From NCBI GenBank assembly GCA_023078555.1, contig CM041204.1:4246430-4310429 (forward strand): a stretch of DNA of 64,000 nucleotides, written 5' to 3'. Shown one piece after another: positions 1 to 11,936 of the stretch. The number at the start of each line of letters is the position of its first letter. Position 1 is the stretch's first letter. The stretch comes from Ulva prolifera (taxonomy: Eukaryota > Chlorophyta > Ulvophyceae > Ulvales > Ulvaceae). The position numbers and the translations under genes are program-made. The notes under the pieces were generated by a model. It was not told the origin of the DNA, ran no database searches, and worked only from the letters and a program-made list of their open reading frames with translations.

Positions 1-111
1 ACCCATGCCTGCAGCGCACTGCAGCTGCGCGGCCGCGGCGGGCGGCGGGAAGCGGCCACGGGCATGATCGATGCGCCGCTGGAGGGCGGCCGCGATGCCG
101 GGGGCCTCTGA
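1..111 (+). CDS. Possible last exon of a truncated plus-strand gene
   Basis: Frame 1 is open from the window edge to a TGA at 109-111, and the short peptide ends in a Gly/Ala/Arg-rich stretch. CAG acceptor-like triplets occur near bases 11 and 22, so this could be a terminal exon of a gene lying to the left. There is no family match and the segment is very short, so it may be fortuitous. Confidence 0.15.
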   Translation, partial: THACSALQLRGRGGRREAATGMIDAPLEGGRDAGGL

Positions 112-501
112 GGGAAGCACGCAAGGGAGACCTGCATGCACGTCGGCGTGGTGTGGTGTTTTTTTGTAGCGATCTTGCAGGGGTGACGCGCGCTGCGGAT
201 GCTGTGCGCGCTCACCGATGCAGCAGATGGAGAGCCAGGTGTCGGACATGCGCGCAGAATGAATGCCTGGCGGCCGCATTGCGGTGGCACGCGCGGACTG
301 TCGCGCTGCTGTGGTGCAACACACCAATCTACCCGTCAAGTCTCCTCCTGGTGGCTATCAGACGCAGTCGCATCCCTGCAGGTGAGGTGACTGCTGCCCA
401 CAGGGTGCCGCACAGGGGTGCTCGTATCCGGCAGTCCCTCCGCAGGCCACAGGCAATGTACGCACTAAGACTACCGATTCTCAGGCTTTCGCCAGTTTGT
501 G

Positions 502-1938
502 TCAGGAGCAGACGTGTGCATGAGCCATGCATGCATGGCTTGTATGCACGCGGCTGCACTGAGGCTGTGTGGCCTGGGCGCTCGCACTTGACAATGTCGG
601 CGCCACGGGCAGCCCCGCCGTCAGGAAGGCAGAATGCATGTCATTGACGAGGTCGATGATTGCACGGGACAGCCGGGACGCCTCGTCACGCAGCGGCAGT
701 GCGACCGAGAGCTTCACGCCCTCCGCCGCGTTGTACGGCATCTGCAGCAGCCATTGCGCCGTGTCCACAGGTGCGCCCTCGGCGCTCTCGGCATGCAATC
801 GCCGCCCCTGAAGCCACACGGACAGCGGCTGCAGCGGCGGCGCCGACGTCGCAGCGGCTGTGCGCTGGGTGCACGCACTGAGGTTGTGCGCGCGAGCCAG
901 CACGTGCGCCGCCGTGAGCACCATGGAGACCGGCTGCGCCAGGTTCCGCGGCGCATCGGCAGCAGCCTGGCTACCATCGGCTGGTCTCTGCGCTGGATCT
1001 GCAGGGCCACAGCTGCATGTGCAGGTGCATGTGCAGCATGTGCAGTTGGGGCGCAGAGCACTGTCCGGGCGGTCACCATGAAATCGAGTCTGCATCGATC
1101 GACACAATTGTGGGGCGATCCTGAGCACTTGCGCTGCGTGAAAGAATTTGCAGGCGTACATACAGAAGCAAGCAGAAGCGGGCAGTTTGTTGATGCGCAC
1201 GATTCAGTGGCTGCAAAGGAGACATGCATGCAGCATCTGCGTGGCAAATCAGGGTCCCTGTGATCGTTTGTGACACAACGGCATGCAGACACAAGCCTCA
1301 GCCGACATGAGCCGGACAGGGCCCTCAGCGGCGTACCACATCATTGCGCGCTTGTATCGCGCAGTCGAAAGAATGCGTAAGTGGTACAGCCAGCTGCCGC
1401 CTAGGCCACACAGCAGGGGGGACACCCGACCTAGGAACGTGCCTGGCAACAACCGGACACTGCCTACGAGTGGGCTGCTGGCGTAAGGGTGCAGCCCCAC
1501 AGGAGACGGGGCTTCAGGGGGGGGGGCCGTCTGCAGGGGAGTCGACTTCGCCGAGGGGGTGCTCAGGCTGCGCCGCTCCCGCATGCATGAGATGATCCCC
1601 TCCAGGGCGGCCCCGATGCGGCCGTGCAGGCGGCTGTTGTCCTGGCACGCCGTCATGAGCCGCGCCCGTGCGGCCGCCAGCCGCCCGAGGGTCGTGGCGA
1701 CAGAGTCCTGGAGGTGCGAGCACTCCGCCTGCACAGCACGTGCAGCATGCACAGCACGATTTGCACGCACCTCCAAAGTGTCCCGGGCGCGTGGCTGCAA
1801 GGACGCTCTTGGAGAGACGGGCCTGTGCACCAGGCCTGTGGCTGGAGGGGAAAAGTGGCAGAGGTGGAGCTGTGCAATGGGCGTGTGCAGCAGCTGCGCG
1901 GTCAGGGCAGCGGTGAGGCGTGTCGGCGTGAGCGGCAC
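502..1938 (-). CDS. Hypothetical coiled-coil protein (candidate, exons unresolved)
   Basis: Two minus-strand open segments look protein-like. The first (about 1938-1490) starts with ATG and encodes a leucine/arginine/alanine-rich helical stretch (ATTLGRLAAARARLMTACQ) with heptad character. The second (about 1010-590) reads as a helical, alanine-rich segment containing SRAIIDLVNDMHSAF. They could be exons of one gene, but no splice junction could be fixed and I do not recognise a family. A cytoskeletal or centrosomal adaptor would fit the coiled coil, but this is only a guess. The frames on the opposite strand are less protein-like. Confidence 0.3.
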
Positions 1939-3150
1939 CCGGCGTCACCACTGGGCAACGCAGTCTCTGTGTTGGACTTCTCACGCCGTTACTCTAGTAG
2001 AGACTACTAGGAGCCTGAGGCAGGGCGGCAACCTGCGACACCCGGAAGTCACGCCGGGGAGGCATCAAGCATGCGTGTGCGGCCGCAGACGACGCCGCGG
2101 AGTGGCTCGTGGTGCCGATTACCTCAAACAACGCCAAGCTGCACAGCTCGGCGCATACGAAAGAAGACATAACAGTAATTACTGCTGCACTCCGGGTCTA
2201 CTCTTCTCGAAAGGGGTCGGGGGGGGGGGGGCTTTATTGAGCCAAGGCGGATGCGTACGCAATGGCCAACGCGGAGGCGTACATTGAGGCGGTTCCTGTA
2301 GCGCGCTTGCGATGCGCGGTTGACCTCGCGAGCGCGCGCGAGCCGCTGCGCGGTGTGCCCAGGGGCGTCCTCGACCGGGGCCATCCTGCATGCATGCGCA
2401 TCGATCGGATGCATGCCACCCTGCCTCCGCTCCACACCCCCGCCGCCGGCACTCCTCGAGGATCCATACCATCACAGCTCTACGTGGCAAGGCGCCTGCT
2501 CGACTGGTAAGAGACGGCACCCGCTGCTCAAGCAGCGTGAGATGATATACACGCATGGTGACAATGCATTCTTGCGTGTGGCAGTGGACATGACCCGGGG
2601 CTGAATGAGCAGGTTTTGCATGATGGCGTCCGGGGGCAACCGCAGCGACAGCCATCGAACGAGCGGGGCCCCGCAACTGAGGGGCCCATGCATGTGCGGG
2701 CGCGCCGGGCCCTGCGCCTGCGCTCGCACGCCCAGTCTCACCGCGACAGCATGCAGGCTCTGCCTCTGTACATCAAAGTGATCACTGGGTCCGGCAAGCT
2801 TAATGCAGGGACGGGCCTCCAGAGCAGGTGGCAGGCTGCGTTGAACATGACAAGAAAGGGAAACTGACCATACTCACGCACTGACAGGGACCGTATTATG
2901 ATGGTAACGTCAACGTTAGATACGGTACCAGCACCCTGTCAACTATACACGCGTGAGCAGGGAGTGTGCTACACTCAGTGAACGCAGCAGCTGCAGAACT
3001 GAACACCGCAGCCTAATCGGCAACGGTTAACGCCCCCATGTATGCATGCGCATGAAGCACACCCTGTCCAAAGCTGCAACAGTTACCACTTGTGTTGGGC
3101 TTGTGGCGAACTTCAAGTCAGGTGTTGTTGGCGACGTGTCGAGCATGTGG

Positions 3151-3195
3151 TGTGGCAATCCAGTGATATGACCGCTATACCACTGGATTGCCACA
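3151..3195. repeat. Perfect 15-bp inverted repeat with 15-nt spacer
   Basis: Bases 3151-3165 (TGTGGCAATCCAGTG) are the exact reverse complement of 3181-3195, separated by 15 nt. A transcript could fold it into a strong hairpin. It could also be the remnant of a small inverted-repeat element or a dyad protein-binding site. No gene is supported around it. Confidence 0.85.
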
Positions 3196-5336
3196 TGTGG
3201 CCTCGTCCTGAGAATGCATGCGGACCTGCAGGCAGTCTGTATACATGTACGCGGTGGCCTGCTGTTCAAAAACCGTGCACCGATCCACGAAGAACCGGTG
3301 GCCTCACTTGCGCTCGTGGCAACAGCCGCTGCTAGCTCTCGAGTCGACTAAGCTGCAGTGTCATTCTCGACTAGTGCAGCTGCTTGAAGGTCCAACGTGT
3401 GGGTCGTGCGCGCATCACACTGCGTGTATGTGTATGCAAGCCTACTGGAAACCTGGAAGTTGTTATTTCACAGGAACTGGATACGGCAGCGAAGCATTGC
3501 CCGCAATGGCGTTGCGCCCGAGGTGACTCGGAGTACGTATGGGAACAATGAGCGCTGCCGCGGTGAGCATGGGACCCACATGATGTGGTCACAAATCGGA
3601 AGTCCAACTGCACGTCTCGCTTGGACCCAGACACATGACAAACTTAGACACCGCTGGGTTTGGTGTCACGGTACTGCCTGCCGTTCGGGCTCTGTCCTGC
3701 TGTCACTCATGTACCGCTGGTGCATGCCTCGAATTCGGTGCTTGCGTCGCAGTCAGCGGTTGCGATGCACTAGGTGCAACGCTAGCCACGAGTTCCGGAT
3801 ACGCAACCGGTGTTGCAAATCTCTCAGATATTACGCAAGTCGGGAACACCATTTGCCGTCTGTGTTGGGCGCGCTGCCACATCGCGGCCATTGCAACCTT
3901 GCCACAGGACAGCAGTAAACAGCTAGTGAAGCCTAGACCTAGTGAAGCTAGTGACAAAAAAACATCCCACGACGCACTGAGCATCTCACACACTACCAAC
4001 TGATCCATTCATGGCCTCATCGGGGCGCATGTCTCGGAAACCTGTCGAGACGTTGCAAGGCCCGGCACGTCGAAGGGCAGGCCTCGCCTGAATCACGCAG
4101 GAATAGTCAACGCACCTTCTGCACAGCACGGTCTGCTGTCATGTAACACATTCAGGCCTCGGCAGCCTGCACACGCACCTTGAGCTATGCAGCACGCATC
4201 GTATGATCCTCCGCTTGTGCCTCTGTCACACCCCACCTCAAGCCAAGCCCCGCTCCAGAATTAGCAGCTGAGCTCTGGTGCAGTCTTGTATCTTTACTAC
4301 AAATTCTGGCACAGAGGGTCCAGGTAGACAAGGCACAGCAGTGCAGACCAGGTCGGAGGGCCGTGTTGCTGCAGGTGACACGACACCTAGCCAGCACACC
4401 AGCGTTTGAGCCTCGCAATGGTGGGCATCACTCATGTATCACGACTCGCATGGCCCTGTTGCGCCGGCACCCCAGCTGCCAGCGAGCGCTGCTGGGGCGC
4501 TGCTGCGGGCGCAGCGTTCCAGCTCGAATGCGGAGTGAGGCATCCGGATCCGCAGGCATGAGTCTATAAGAATTCCGGTGCAGTTGCCGTAGACTTCGTA
4601 ACGGAACTAGGCTGCGGAAGATACGGAGTCGCGGTAAACGTTGTCGCCTGTTCCCGGCACTGTGAGGCACCGGGGAGAACTCACCAGGTTCCCAGCACAG
4701 TGCACGGGTGCACATGCCTAGAAGGACAAGCAGCTCTGCAGGTGAGACCCGCGCCCCCGCGCCACGGGGGTGCCCTGGTCTGCGGCAGCCTTGTTCCCTT
4801 GTCATCACCGGTCACAGGTACAAATGCGGATGCTCAGGCGCGACCCTGTCGCCGGAAACGAGGGTCCACCTCACGCCGCAGGGGGCGCACGTGCCGTGCA
4901 TCACGCACGCCTGCCCACACATATGCACGTACCCGGTGATCCTGTCCACACCACGTTTACTTGCTTGCATGCAGGGGACGTGTCTGTGCAGCTGCACCGT
5001 GTCGCGCACCGCACGGGGGAGATGGTTCTTGTACAGGCACATGCACACCTCAGGGTATACTACGTAGTGGCTGCGCTGCAGTGAGAGGCGGTCACAGGCG
5101 GCGCTAGAACCTGGCAGGTAGGCAATCCTACGCAAAGCTGACCGCGAGCTCACACATCTTAGGGTCGAGGGATTCTGCCATAGCACTCAAGCGTCAGTGT
5201 GTGTCGCATGAACTCTCTGAGAAGTCCATCTCTGGAAATGCTCTGCCACATGCACCACATGCCTCACAAAATCTTTGCTGCACCCGATGCAACCCAAATC
5301 CTCTTTCTCAACTAGACATGTCCCACATGCTGCCTG

Positions 5337-5341
5337 TTACA
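5337..5341 (-). terminator. Putative poly(A) signal TGTAA for FKBP18-like gene
   Basis: Minus-strand TGTAA lies about 360 bp past the FKBP stop codon. TGTAA is the usual chlorophyte poly(A) signal. The motif is short and chance occurrence cannot be excluded. Confidence 0.3.
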
Positions 5342-5699
5342 GGGACCGGCGGACAGAATCAGAGAGGCAGGCGGCTATGCAGCCATGCAGCCACGTGTCG
5401 CGTTTTGCAACACCAATCATGCACCATGCAAACATGTTGAACATTGTTCCGGATTGAACATCCAGATGTGGAGCTTCTGATGTCGAATCCTGTGGGACCC
5501 TAGAACTTCCCCACACCACCCCCCATCACCACACGTCCATTGACACTGTGCATGGACTGGCCTGCTGCACACCCTGACAGTGTCACCATGCATGTGTGGG
5601 ACACAGCAAGGTAGCTCACTGACAGCTCTGCGCCTGCTAGGGTTCCCTGCAACGTGAATCCGTGAATCCCCTAGCCCAGCTGCAGGCCTCGGTAGCAGG

Positions 5700-8269
5700 C
5701 TAGGCACGAGTGACCTCCAGGACCTCGATCTGCATCTCGACTGTCGCGCCGCCGGGCACCTCTTCGTACCCTGTGTCGCCGTAGCCCTGGTCCGCCGTCA
5801 CGATGACGCTCCTCTGCATGCCACCCCACCACACCTCACACAACCACACACCGCTGCTCCTGCTCCTGCTCCACGCTCACACACCCTCCACACAGCCCCC
5901 CCTCCCCGGATCTGCTATTTTTGCATGGCGGGCCCGCATCCCCCATGGCCTCACCCCCTGAGATGGCCCTGCGCCGCACCACCCTGACCACCTGAGAGCG
6001 TGCCGCTCCGCGCAGGGGCCCCCAGGGTCCACTAGACCGGGCCGTGCTGGCCACGCCCATGGCGCCGCCGCACGCAGGCACTGGACTGGCAACCTGGTAC
6101 GTGTTGGTTTGGTACGTCTAGCTTCTAGCGTCGAGCGAGTAAGCATGCAGGCGGGCGGGGGGACCTCCTTCTGTGCTGCGCTGTGCGCACTGCGCAGGCA
6201 GCTGTGCATGCTGGGTCCCGTGCTACGCTGACTGACTGACTGACTGACGCATAACTGACTGACTGACTGACACATAGCTGCACTGAAGGCGGGGAAAAAC
6301 CCCGGGACGCAGCTTCCAGCACAGATCGTGGTGACGCAGTGCCGGTGGACACCGGCGGGACGGGACGGTACCAGCACACGCAGAGCTCAACAGGCGTCTG
6401 GTTCGAACGCTTTTTTTTTTAATGATTTCACGACGGGGTCTGTGGTACAGCGGGAAGGGGATTGGGTGGATGTATGAAACTGCAGCAGGGGTTGCGTGGT
6501 GGGATGCACACCCGGCCTCCCTTCTTCATGCCCAGGACTGCGGTCGACAGTGCAGGGGGTGGCTTGGGGCCGCTCTGGCCGGAGAACGCGGCGTTGCCCC
6601 CGCCGCCGTCAGCCTTCTTCGCTTTCCTCTGCCCGACAGGCTTGCCCGCGATGAATCCAAACGGCTGCAAGTCACCGCTCGTAACGGCTCGGCTCGGCAC
6701 CACCGATAAGGTCTCGAAGCTGTCAGCTGGGACAGCTGTCGGCTGTTCCGACACCGACTTGAGGAGAAGCACAGATGCACCCTTGGCATGTGTTAGCGGT
6801 GGCTACTTGCACCTGATGCACTGGTGACATGCACTGATCAAGTCACCAAGGTGACAGCCACTGACCGAGGCGTTCCAAGACGTATTCTGCTGCTCAGACT
6901 CAGCGACAGATGGTCAGACCGTGGAGCAGCTGTCCCTGAACGGCACGCAGCCACTGCAGCGCTGTATCGGCAGGGAGAAGTGCGTGTGACTGTGTCGCTT
7001 GTAGCTTTGAGGGAGGAGAGAGCTTGAACAACAGCAGAGCAGCTCGCACCTCGGGGATGACTTCGTTCTTGCCCAGGAGCGCTGAGTACCGGCTCGACAC
7101 TACATCGACCTTGCCGATGTAGCAGTCAAAGTGCACCTGCACTCAGGTTGCTGTTCTTCACTGGCAATCAAGTCTTGGTCAGCCACACTGCCGTGGTGGC
7201 GGGGGTGTGCCCTGCTGGCTTTGCAATCCTGGCTGGCACCCCATGGTGCCTTGACGCAGCTCATCCATGGGAACGCCAGCAATGCAGACAGATGCTACAG
7301 TAGCAAGCTGATGCACCAGCTCGGCGTGTGGCCAAGGGACTCATGACAGCCACACAGGGCTGAGGGCTGGCCTGAGGTGGGTGAGGCCAGAGCAGTGGGG
7401 CAGGAGCGCACCAGCACTTTGTCCCCAGCCTCGATGCCGCTGCCTGTGCCCTCCTCCAGGTCATAGAACTTCAGGCCGTTGTCTACAGTCGGCGGGGGGT
7501 GAGAGGTGTGGGGGTTGCCCTTCACGGGCTGTCACGACAACGACCATGGTGGCACATGCACAGGCACCAGCGTAATCCAGGAACAGCTGAAGAGTGCAGC
7601 AGCTGATGCAGGATCTGCACTGGCCACGTGACTATGAACGTATTCAGATGTGCGGTCTCATTCGGCAAAATAAGTTTGCTGTGAGATGTGTGACACGGTT
7701 TAGCTTTGAGCTACAAACATCAACAGCAGCATGGTCGCTTGCACTAGAGAGCAAGCGCATCAATCGATGGCAGCTATTGTACAAGCACTTTCTCGAAGGA
7801 ATGGTCGGGGCTCACCTAGAGTCGAGTATTCTTCGATGGGCACCTTCTTTGGGCGGGACTTGGTCAAGCTGCACACATGCACCGGGTGACCAAAGCCACA
7901 CGTTCTCTGATGGCATGAGCGACGCAAAGAAGCACTACTATGTTGCAGGGCGCATCGACCTGTCATCGGACGTATTCGTCTCGCTCTGCGCGCTTGGCGA
8001 GCAAGACAGGCACTGCGTTCGGTCGAGCGAAGGTCCTGGCCACAACATGAGTGGCACAAAGCATAATTGCAGAGATTCGCAGCGCCGCACACTCCAGCTT
8101 CAGCAGACTGCACATTCAGAGCCGTGAGCAGGGAGATGCCAGAAATGACAGCCTCTCTGCGTGGAAGTGCTGTGGCGGGCGCGCAACGGGCACGACTGCT
8201 CTTGCATGCCCGCAAACAGGCGCCAGAATGCAGCGCAGGCGCGCGTATGCTTGATGACATTACGTACAT
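5700..8269 (-). CDS. FKBP18: Thylakoid-lumen FKBP-type immunophilin, FKBP18-like
   Basis: Peptidyl-prolyl isomerase-fold protein predicted to act in the thylakoid lumen. Resolved exons: 7412-7482 (GLKFYDLEEGTGSG), 7050-7136 (VHFDCYIGKVDVVSS), 6512-6664 (PFGFIAGKPVG to GMKKGGR) and 5700-5813 (RSVIV to VLEVTRA, stop TAG). They join in phase and follow the layout of plant FKBP18, including the insert ending GPKPPPA. The first exon starts at 8269 or 8260 and encodes a bipartite transit peptide: a Ser/Ala/Arg-rich stromal part, then RREAVISGISLLTA and a hydrophobic stretch ending in AEA, like a twin-arginine lumen signal. The first exon has no donor in the phase needed by the exon at 7482, so a very small exon is probably missing between about 7490 and 8090. 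The gene is head to head with PRP3. Confidence 0.85.
6228..6271. repeat. CTGA tetranucleotide microsatellite
   Basis: Two runs of the CTGA unit, 6228-6248 and 6254-6271, are separated by a short interruption (GCATA). They lie in the last intron of the FKBP18-like gene. Confidence 0.95.
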
Positions 8270-8752
8270 GGACCTGATATCAAAGTTCAGGCGGATATTG
8301 CGGTGCTACTGCTCACCGGTGGGTACCGTCCCTACTCAATCTGCTGCCGTGGTCGCACCACAATCTAAACTTGCGCGATTAAGATCATACGAGTTTGTGG
8401 CCAGCCGGTATGTTAGGTGATAGCATTGTGAGCATGCCAGGGTGGAGCGCTATTGTTGGTACGGTGTTGCGCTATGCACCGAGGAACATTGTGATTGTAC
8501 AGCAGAAGCACGTCAGCCACAGTCTTGCCTATGTGCAAACCTGAAACAGCAGCCTCGTCGAGTTTTCCCCCCAACATCGCCCTCCAATCTCCATGCAATC
8601 AGGACTGTAAACAGACTTGGGGAGATCAATGGTTGCAGAGCCCGTCCGGTAGTGAGCACGCTCGGTCAGTCTCTCTGCTAATTTGAACCAGCACCATGAA
8701 CACACAGATGTGCTTGACCCTTCGCTGTTGACACCATCTTTTCTGGACAGCC
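8270..8752. promoter_or_regulatory. Divergent intergenic region, FKBP18-like / PRP3
   Basis: About 480 bp separate the start codons of two oppositely transcribed genes, so this interval should hold both promoters and 5' UTRs. No TATA box or other core element could be identified convincingly. Confidence 0.45.
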
Positions 8753-11177
8753 ATGAAGCGTGAAGGGGCTGCGGCCGTAGATGGAGCCCAAGGAGCGCCC
8801 AAGAAGCCGAAAATTGATGCTGCTGCCCTGCGTGCCAAGCTCCAGAAGACACTAAGCACAGTCAAAAAGCTACAGAAGGGTACGCGTAGCATTCTGTTCA
8901 GGCATTCAGATCAAACGCAACGATAGACACAGGCACAGCGTCCATTGCCATTGGGACGTTGGCTACGAAAGCAACGAGTGTGACCGCATGGCATCGTCGG
9001 CGCGATCCATAAACGAAACTCTTTGCCAATCTCACATCAGTTAGGCTGTATGTGGGGCCTGAGTCCCCGCAACATGGCAGCTGCGTAGGTGCAGATGCCA
9101 TAACTGCGTCTGCATGGGCTAGACCGTGCTCCATGGGGCTCTGCATGCCTCACGTACCACCATCCCAATTGTTCCTGTGTGATAATTTTTTGTGTGAGCC
9201 ATGCAGAGGCTCCAGCACAGTCATCCGGGGCCGTTCCAGCCTCAGCGCCCGCCACAACTGCATCGGCCCCAGATGCAGCAGCCGTCCAGCCCCCGTCCAC
9301 TGCCGCCGAGGCAGAGGCTACTCCGGGGCCCCAGACCTTTGACCGCTCCCTCAAGATACGCCGACGGAAGCCAGGGCTGGAGCTCTTCCAAATCGGCGCC
9401 CTACCGAAGGAGCATCGGGCCGCACTCGACGCCAAAGCAGCTGAGGCAGCTGCTGCAGCCGAGGCGCATGCTAACGATGCCATGGACAGCGACGGAGCCC
9501 TTGCAGGGCCACTTGATGCCCCGAGCCTCGAGCCGGTGCCAGATATAGAGTGGTGGGACGCCGCGGTGCTGGCCAGGGGGGACTATGAAGCTGGGGACAG
9601 CGGGGTCGTCGAGGCAAAGGTCAACAAAATCACAAACCTCGTGGAGCACCCAGTGCCCCTGGAGCCCCCCGTCGCGGCCCCGGCTGTCGCGCCCCGGCCT
9701 CTGATGCTCACGAAGAAGGTGCGTGCTGCAGCAGCCCAGCGCTGAGCGACGCCGACGGACACCGGCCGCCACGTCGGGCACAATACAGCCGCAGGTGGCA
9801 CGCGGAGCCACCCACCGTGTCCCCAGCCTGACTGCTGCATGGAGCAAGCGAGACCCTGTGCTGCACCGTAACCGTCAGCGGCACCACCGACCTTGGGCCC
9901 GGTAGGCGAACCAGCTTCTCGGCGACCTCGTCAAGCCGCAAACGCGCATGAAGCGGCCGCCTCTGACTGTACACCCTGTTATGACGGCAGCGTATACACC
10001 TGCACCGTCCGTTCAGCCACGCAGCTGCACGCTCTCGGTCCTGCGCTTGACGATTCGATCCACACCTGTGGTGTCATGCACCCCTGGCTGCTGCTGGCCT
10101 GCGGCGCCGAAGTGCGGTGGTCGCTACCTGCCATTGGCCGTCGACATGGCGGCCCGTGCTTGTGTAGCATGTACTCCTGTGCCAGCTGGCGCTGCGGCCG
10201 CGTTTGCCAGTGGCCACGTGGCGGCTGCCGCTGTGCCTGAGCGCATGGTGGTGTGCAGGAGAAGAAGAAGCTGCGCAAGCAGCGGCGTGAGGAACGCGAG
10301 AAGGAGAAGCAGCAGAACATTCAGCTCGGGCTGATGGAGCCGCCGAAGGACAAGGTGCGGCTGAGCAACATGGCGCGCGTGTACGGCGCGGCCGGCGTCG
10401 TCGACGCGACGGCGGTCGAGATGCGCGTGCGCGCGGCGCAGGAGGAGCGCGCGCGCGCGCACGAGGACCGCAACGCCGCACGCAAGCTCACGACGGCGGA
10501 GCGCAAGGAGAAGAAGCTGCGGCGGCTGTTTGACGACGTTGCCGCCGACGTCATCGTGCAGGCGCGGGGCTGCCTTCGTTGTATTGGCGGGTTCACACCT
10601 GAACTATGTGACCCGAGACCGCAACCATCCCCCTACTTGAGCATGTGACATATATCTTGTGTGACATGTATCGTGTGTGTCATCCTCCTGATGTGTGGTG
10701 GCCCAGGCGTGCGGCGCTCGGTCAGATCCACGCGAGTGGCCATGTTGAGCATCAGGCGTGGCGCGGATGCAGGTGTTCCGGGTGTCGCGGCTGGACGACA
10801 AGAAGAACCAGTACAAGGTCGTCATCAACGCTCAGGAGAACCGGCTCACTGGCGTCTGCATCGTCACGGAGGACGGCATCAACGTCGTGGTGGTGGAGGG
10901 CGAGCGCAAGGGCATCCGCCGCTTCCACCGCCTGATGACGCACCGGATAAATTGGAACCCTGCGGTGGACGTCGAGGCCGCGGACGACGACATGTTTCAA
11001 GAGCTCAACAAGTGCCACCTCGTGTGGCAGGGCACGACGGCAGAGGGCGCGTTTGAGGACTTCCGGCGGCAGGACGTGGGCGGGGACATCGAGGGGCGGG
11101 CGATACTTGCGGCGGCGGGGGTGGCGCACTACTGGGATGCCGCGCGGGCGTTCGCGCCGGACGGGGCGGCCGCGTGA
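8753..11177 (+). CDS. PRP3: U4/U6 snRNP splicing factor PRP3
   Basis: Nuclear spliceosome component that binds U4/U6 in the tri-snRNP. Exons: 8753-8879, 9207-9718, 10259-10561 and 10773-11177, giving 448 aa. The N-terminal third is Lys-rich, then Ala/Pro-rich. Residues about 130-180 contain the family segment IEWWDAAVL. Exon 3 carries the charged helical PRP3 core (LGLMEPPKDKVRLSNMARV, RKLTTAERKEKK). Exon 4 is the C-terminal PRP3/DUF1115 domain (INVVVVEGERKG, then NKCHLVWQGT and HYWD). It is much shorter than human PRPF3 (683 aa) and lacks the N-terminal PWI region. The third intron appears to use a GC donor (CAG/GCGCGG), because that choice preserves alignment length; a GT donor six bases upstream would delete two residues. 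Confidence 0.93.
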
Positions 11178-11936
11178 CACGGCACGGGGTGCGTTGGCGT
11201 CGGTAGGTAGGCAGCAGCGTGCAGGGTTTGCAGGGGCGCCCTGCTTTGCGTGAGAAAGATGATGATGGCGGGTATTGAGCACTTTGTGTTGGCGATGGCA
11301 TTGTGAGGCCTCTTGCGTATCGGGTTGCACAGGCGGGTAGGGTGTCATGGAATGCTAGACACCAGTCGTCAAGGCTCCTCTTGCAGTTGGTGTCGTGGGA
11401 TCATCATGTGTGTGCTGTGCGCCATGGTGAGCGGCCAGGCTGGAGTGCAGCTACTCACATTCACAGCGGGCCGTGCGTTGACACAAACGCAGACAGACAC
11501 CGACACAGATGGCCACGAGCATCAACGCCGCGGTCTGTGGATCCATACCAGCCATGAGATCGACAGCGTCAGGAAGTGGTGTGCGCGTTTCCGAGCATGC
11601 ATCCCAACAGCGGTGAAGAGGTCGTGTGTGTGCTATTTGCGCGCAAACTGTCCACAGTATGGCAGTACACAAATTGTCATTGCCAATTATCAGTGATTGC
11701 GCAAAGCAACTGCCTTCAGCAACCCGGCGCATGATGGCCGGGGCTTGAATTCGTAGTCATCACGGCAAAATCTGTTGTAGCACTGCTTTACAAACCCCAT
11801 GACAAGCCGCCCCTACAATACGAATCAAAGCTAATACGCTACCCAACTGACCAGCGGCATGGCCACGTGCCCATGCTGCCGGCTGGTGCACGAGCAACAG
11901 CAGCCGCCAGGCGGCGGATGCGCCCCCGCCCAGCCC
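11178..11936. other. Convergent 3' intergenic region
   Basis: This lies between the stop codons of PRP3 (+) and lipoyl synthase (-). No gene is supported. A minus-strand TGTAA (11788-11792) is about 145 bp beyond the lipoyl synthase stop. Confidence 0.5.
11788..11792 (-). terminator. Putative poly(A) signal TGTAA for lipoyl synthase
   Basis: The plus strand reads TTACA, which is TGTAA on the coding strand, 145 bp after the stop codon. This is a normal distance for chlorophyte 3' UTRs. Confidence 0.4.

Larger units (their letters stand above)
1990..5690. other. Gene-poor segment, no supported gene
   Basis: Only short, mutually overlapping frames occur on both strands and none resembles a known family. 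It holds a 13-G run at 2219-2231, a perfect 15-bp inverted repeat at 3151-3195, a cysteine-rich plus frame at 3635-4003 of unclear reality, and a TTACA motif at 5337-5341. That motif is TGTAA on the minus strand and may be the poly(A) signal of the FKBP gene ending at 5700. Confidence 0.5.

Noticed and set aside
3635..4003. Cysteine-rich 122-codon plus-strand frame
   Set aside because: Cys spacing is irregular, no signal peptide or family, and the antisense frame is equally open; treated as chance.
10561..10772. GT donor (ATC/GTGCAG) for the third PRP3 intron
   Set aside because: It keeps frame but removes two residues at a point where the family alignment has none missing; the GC donor preserves length. 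Left as an alternative.
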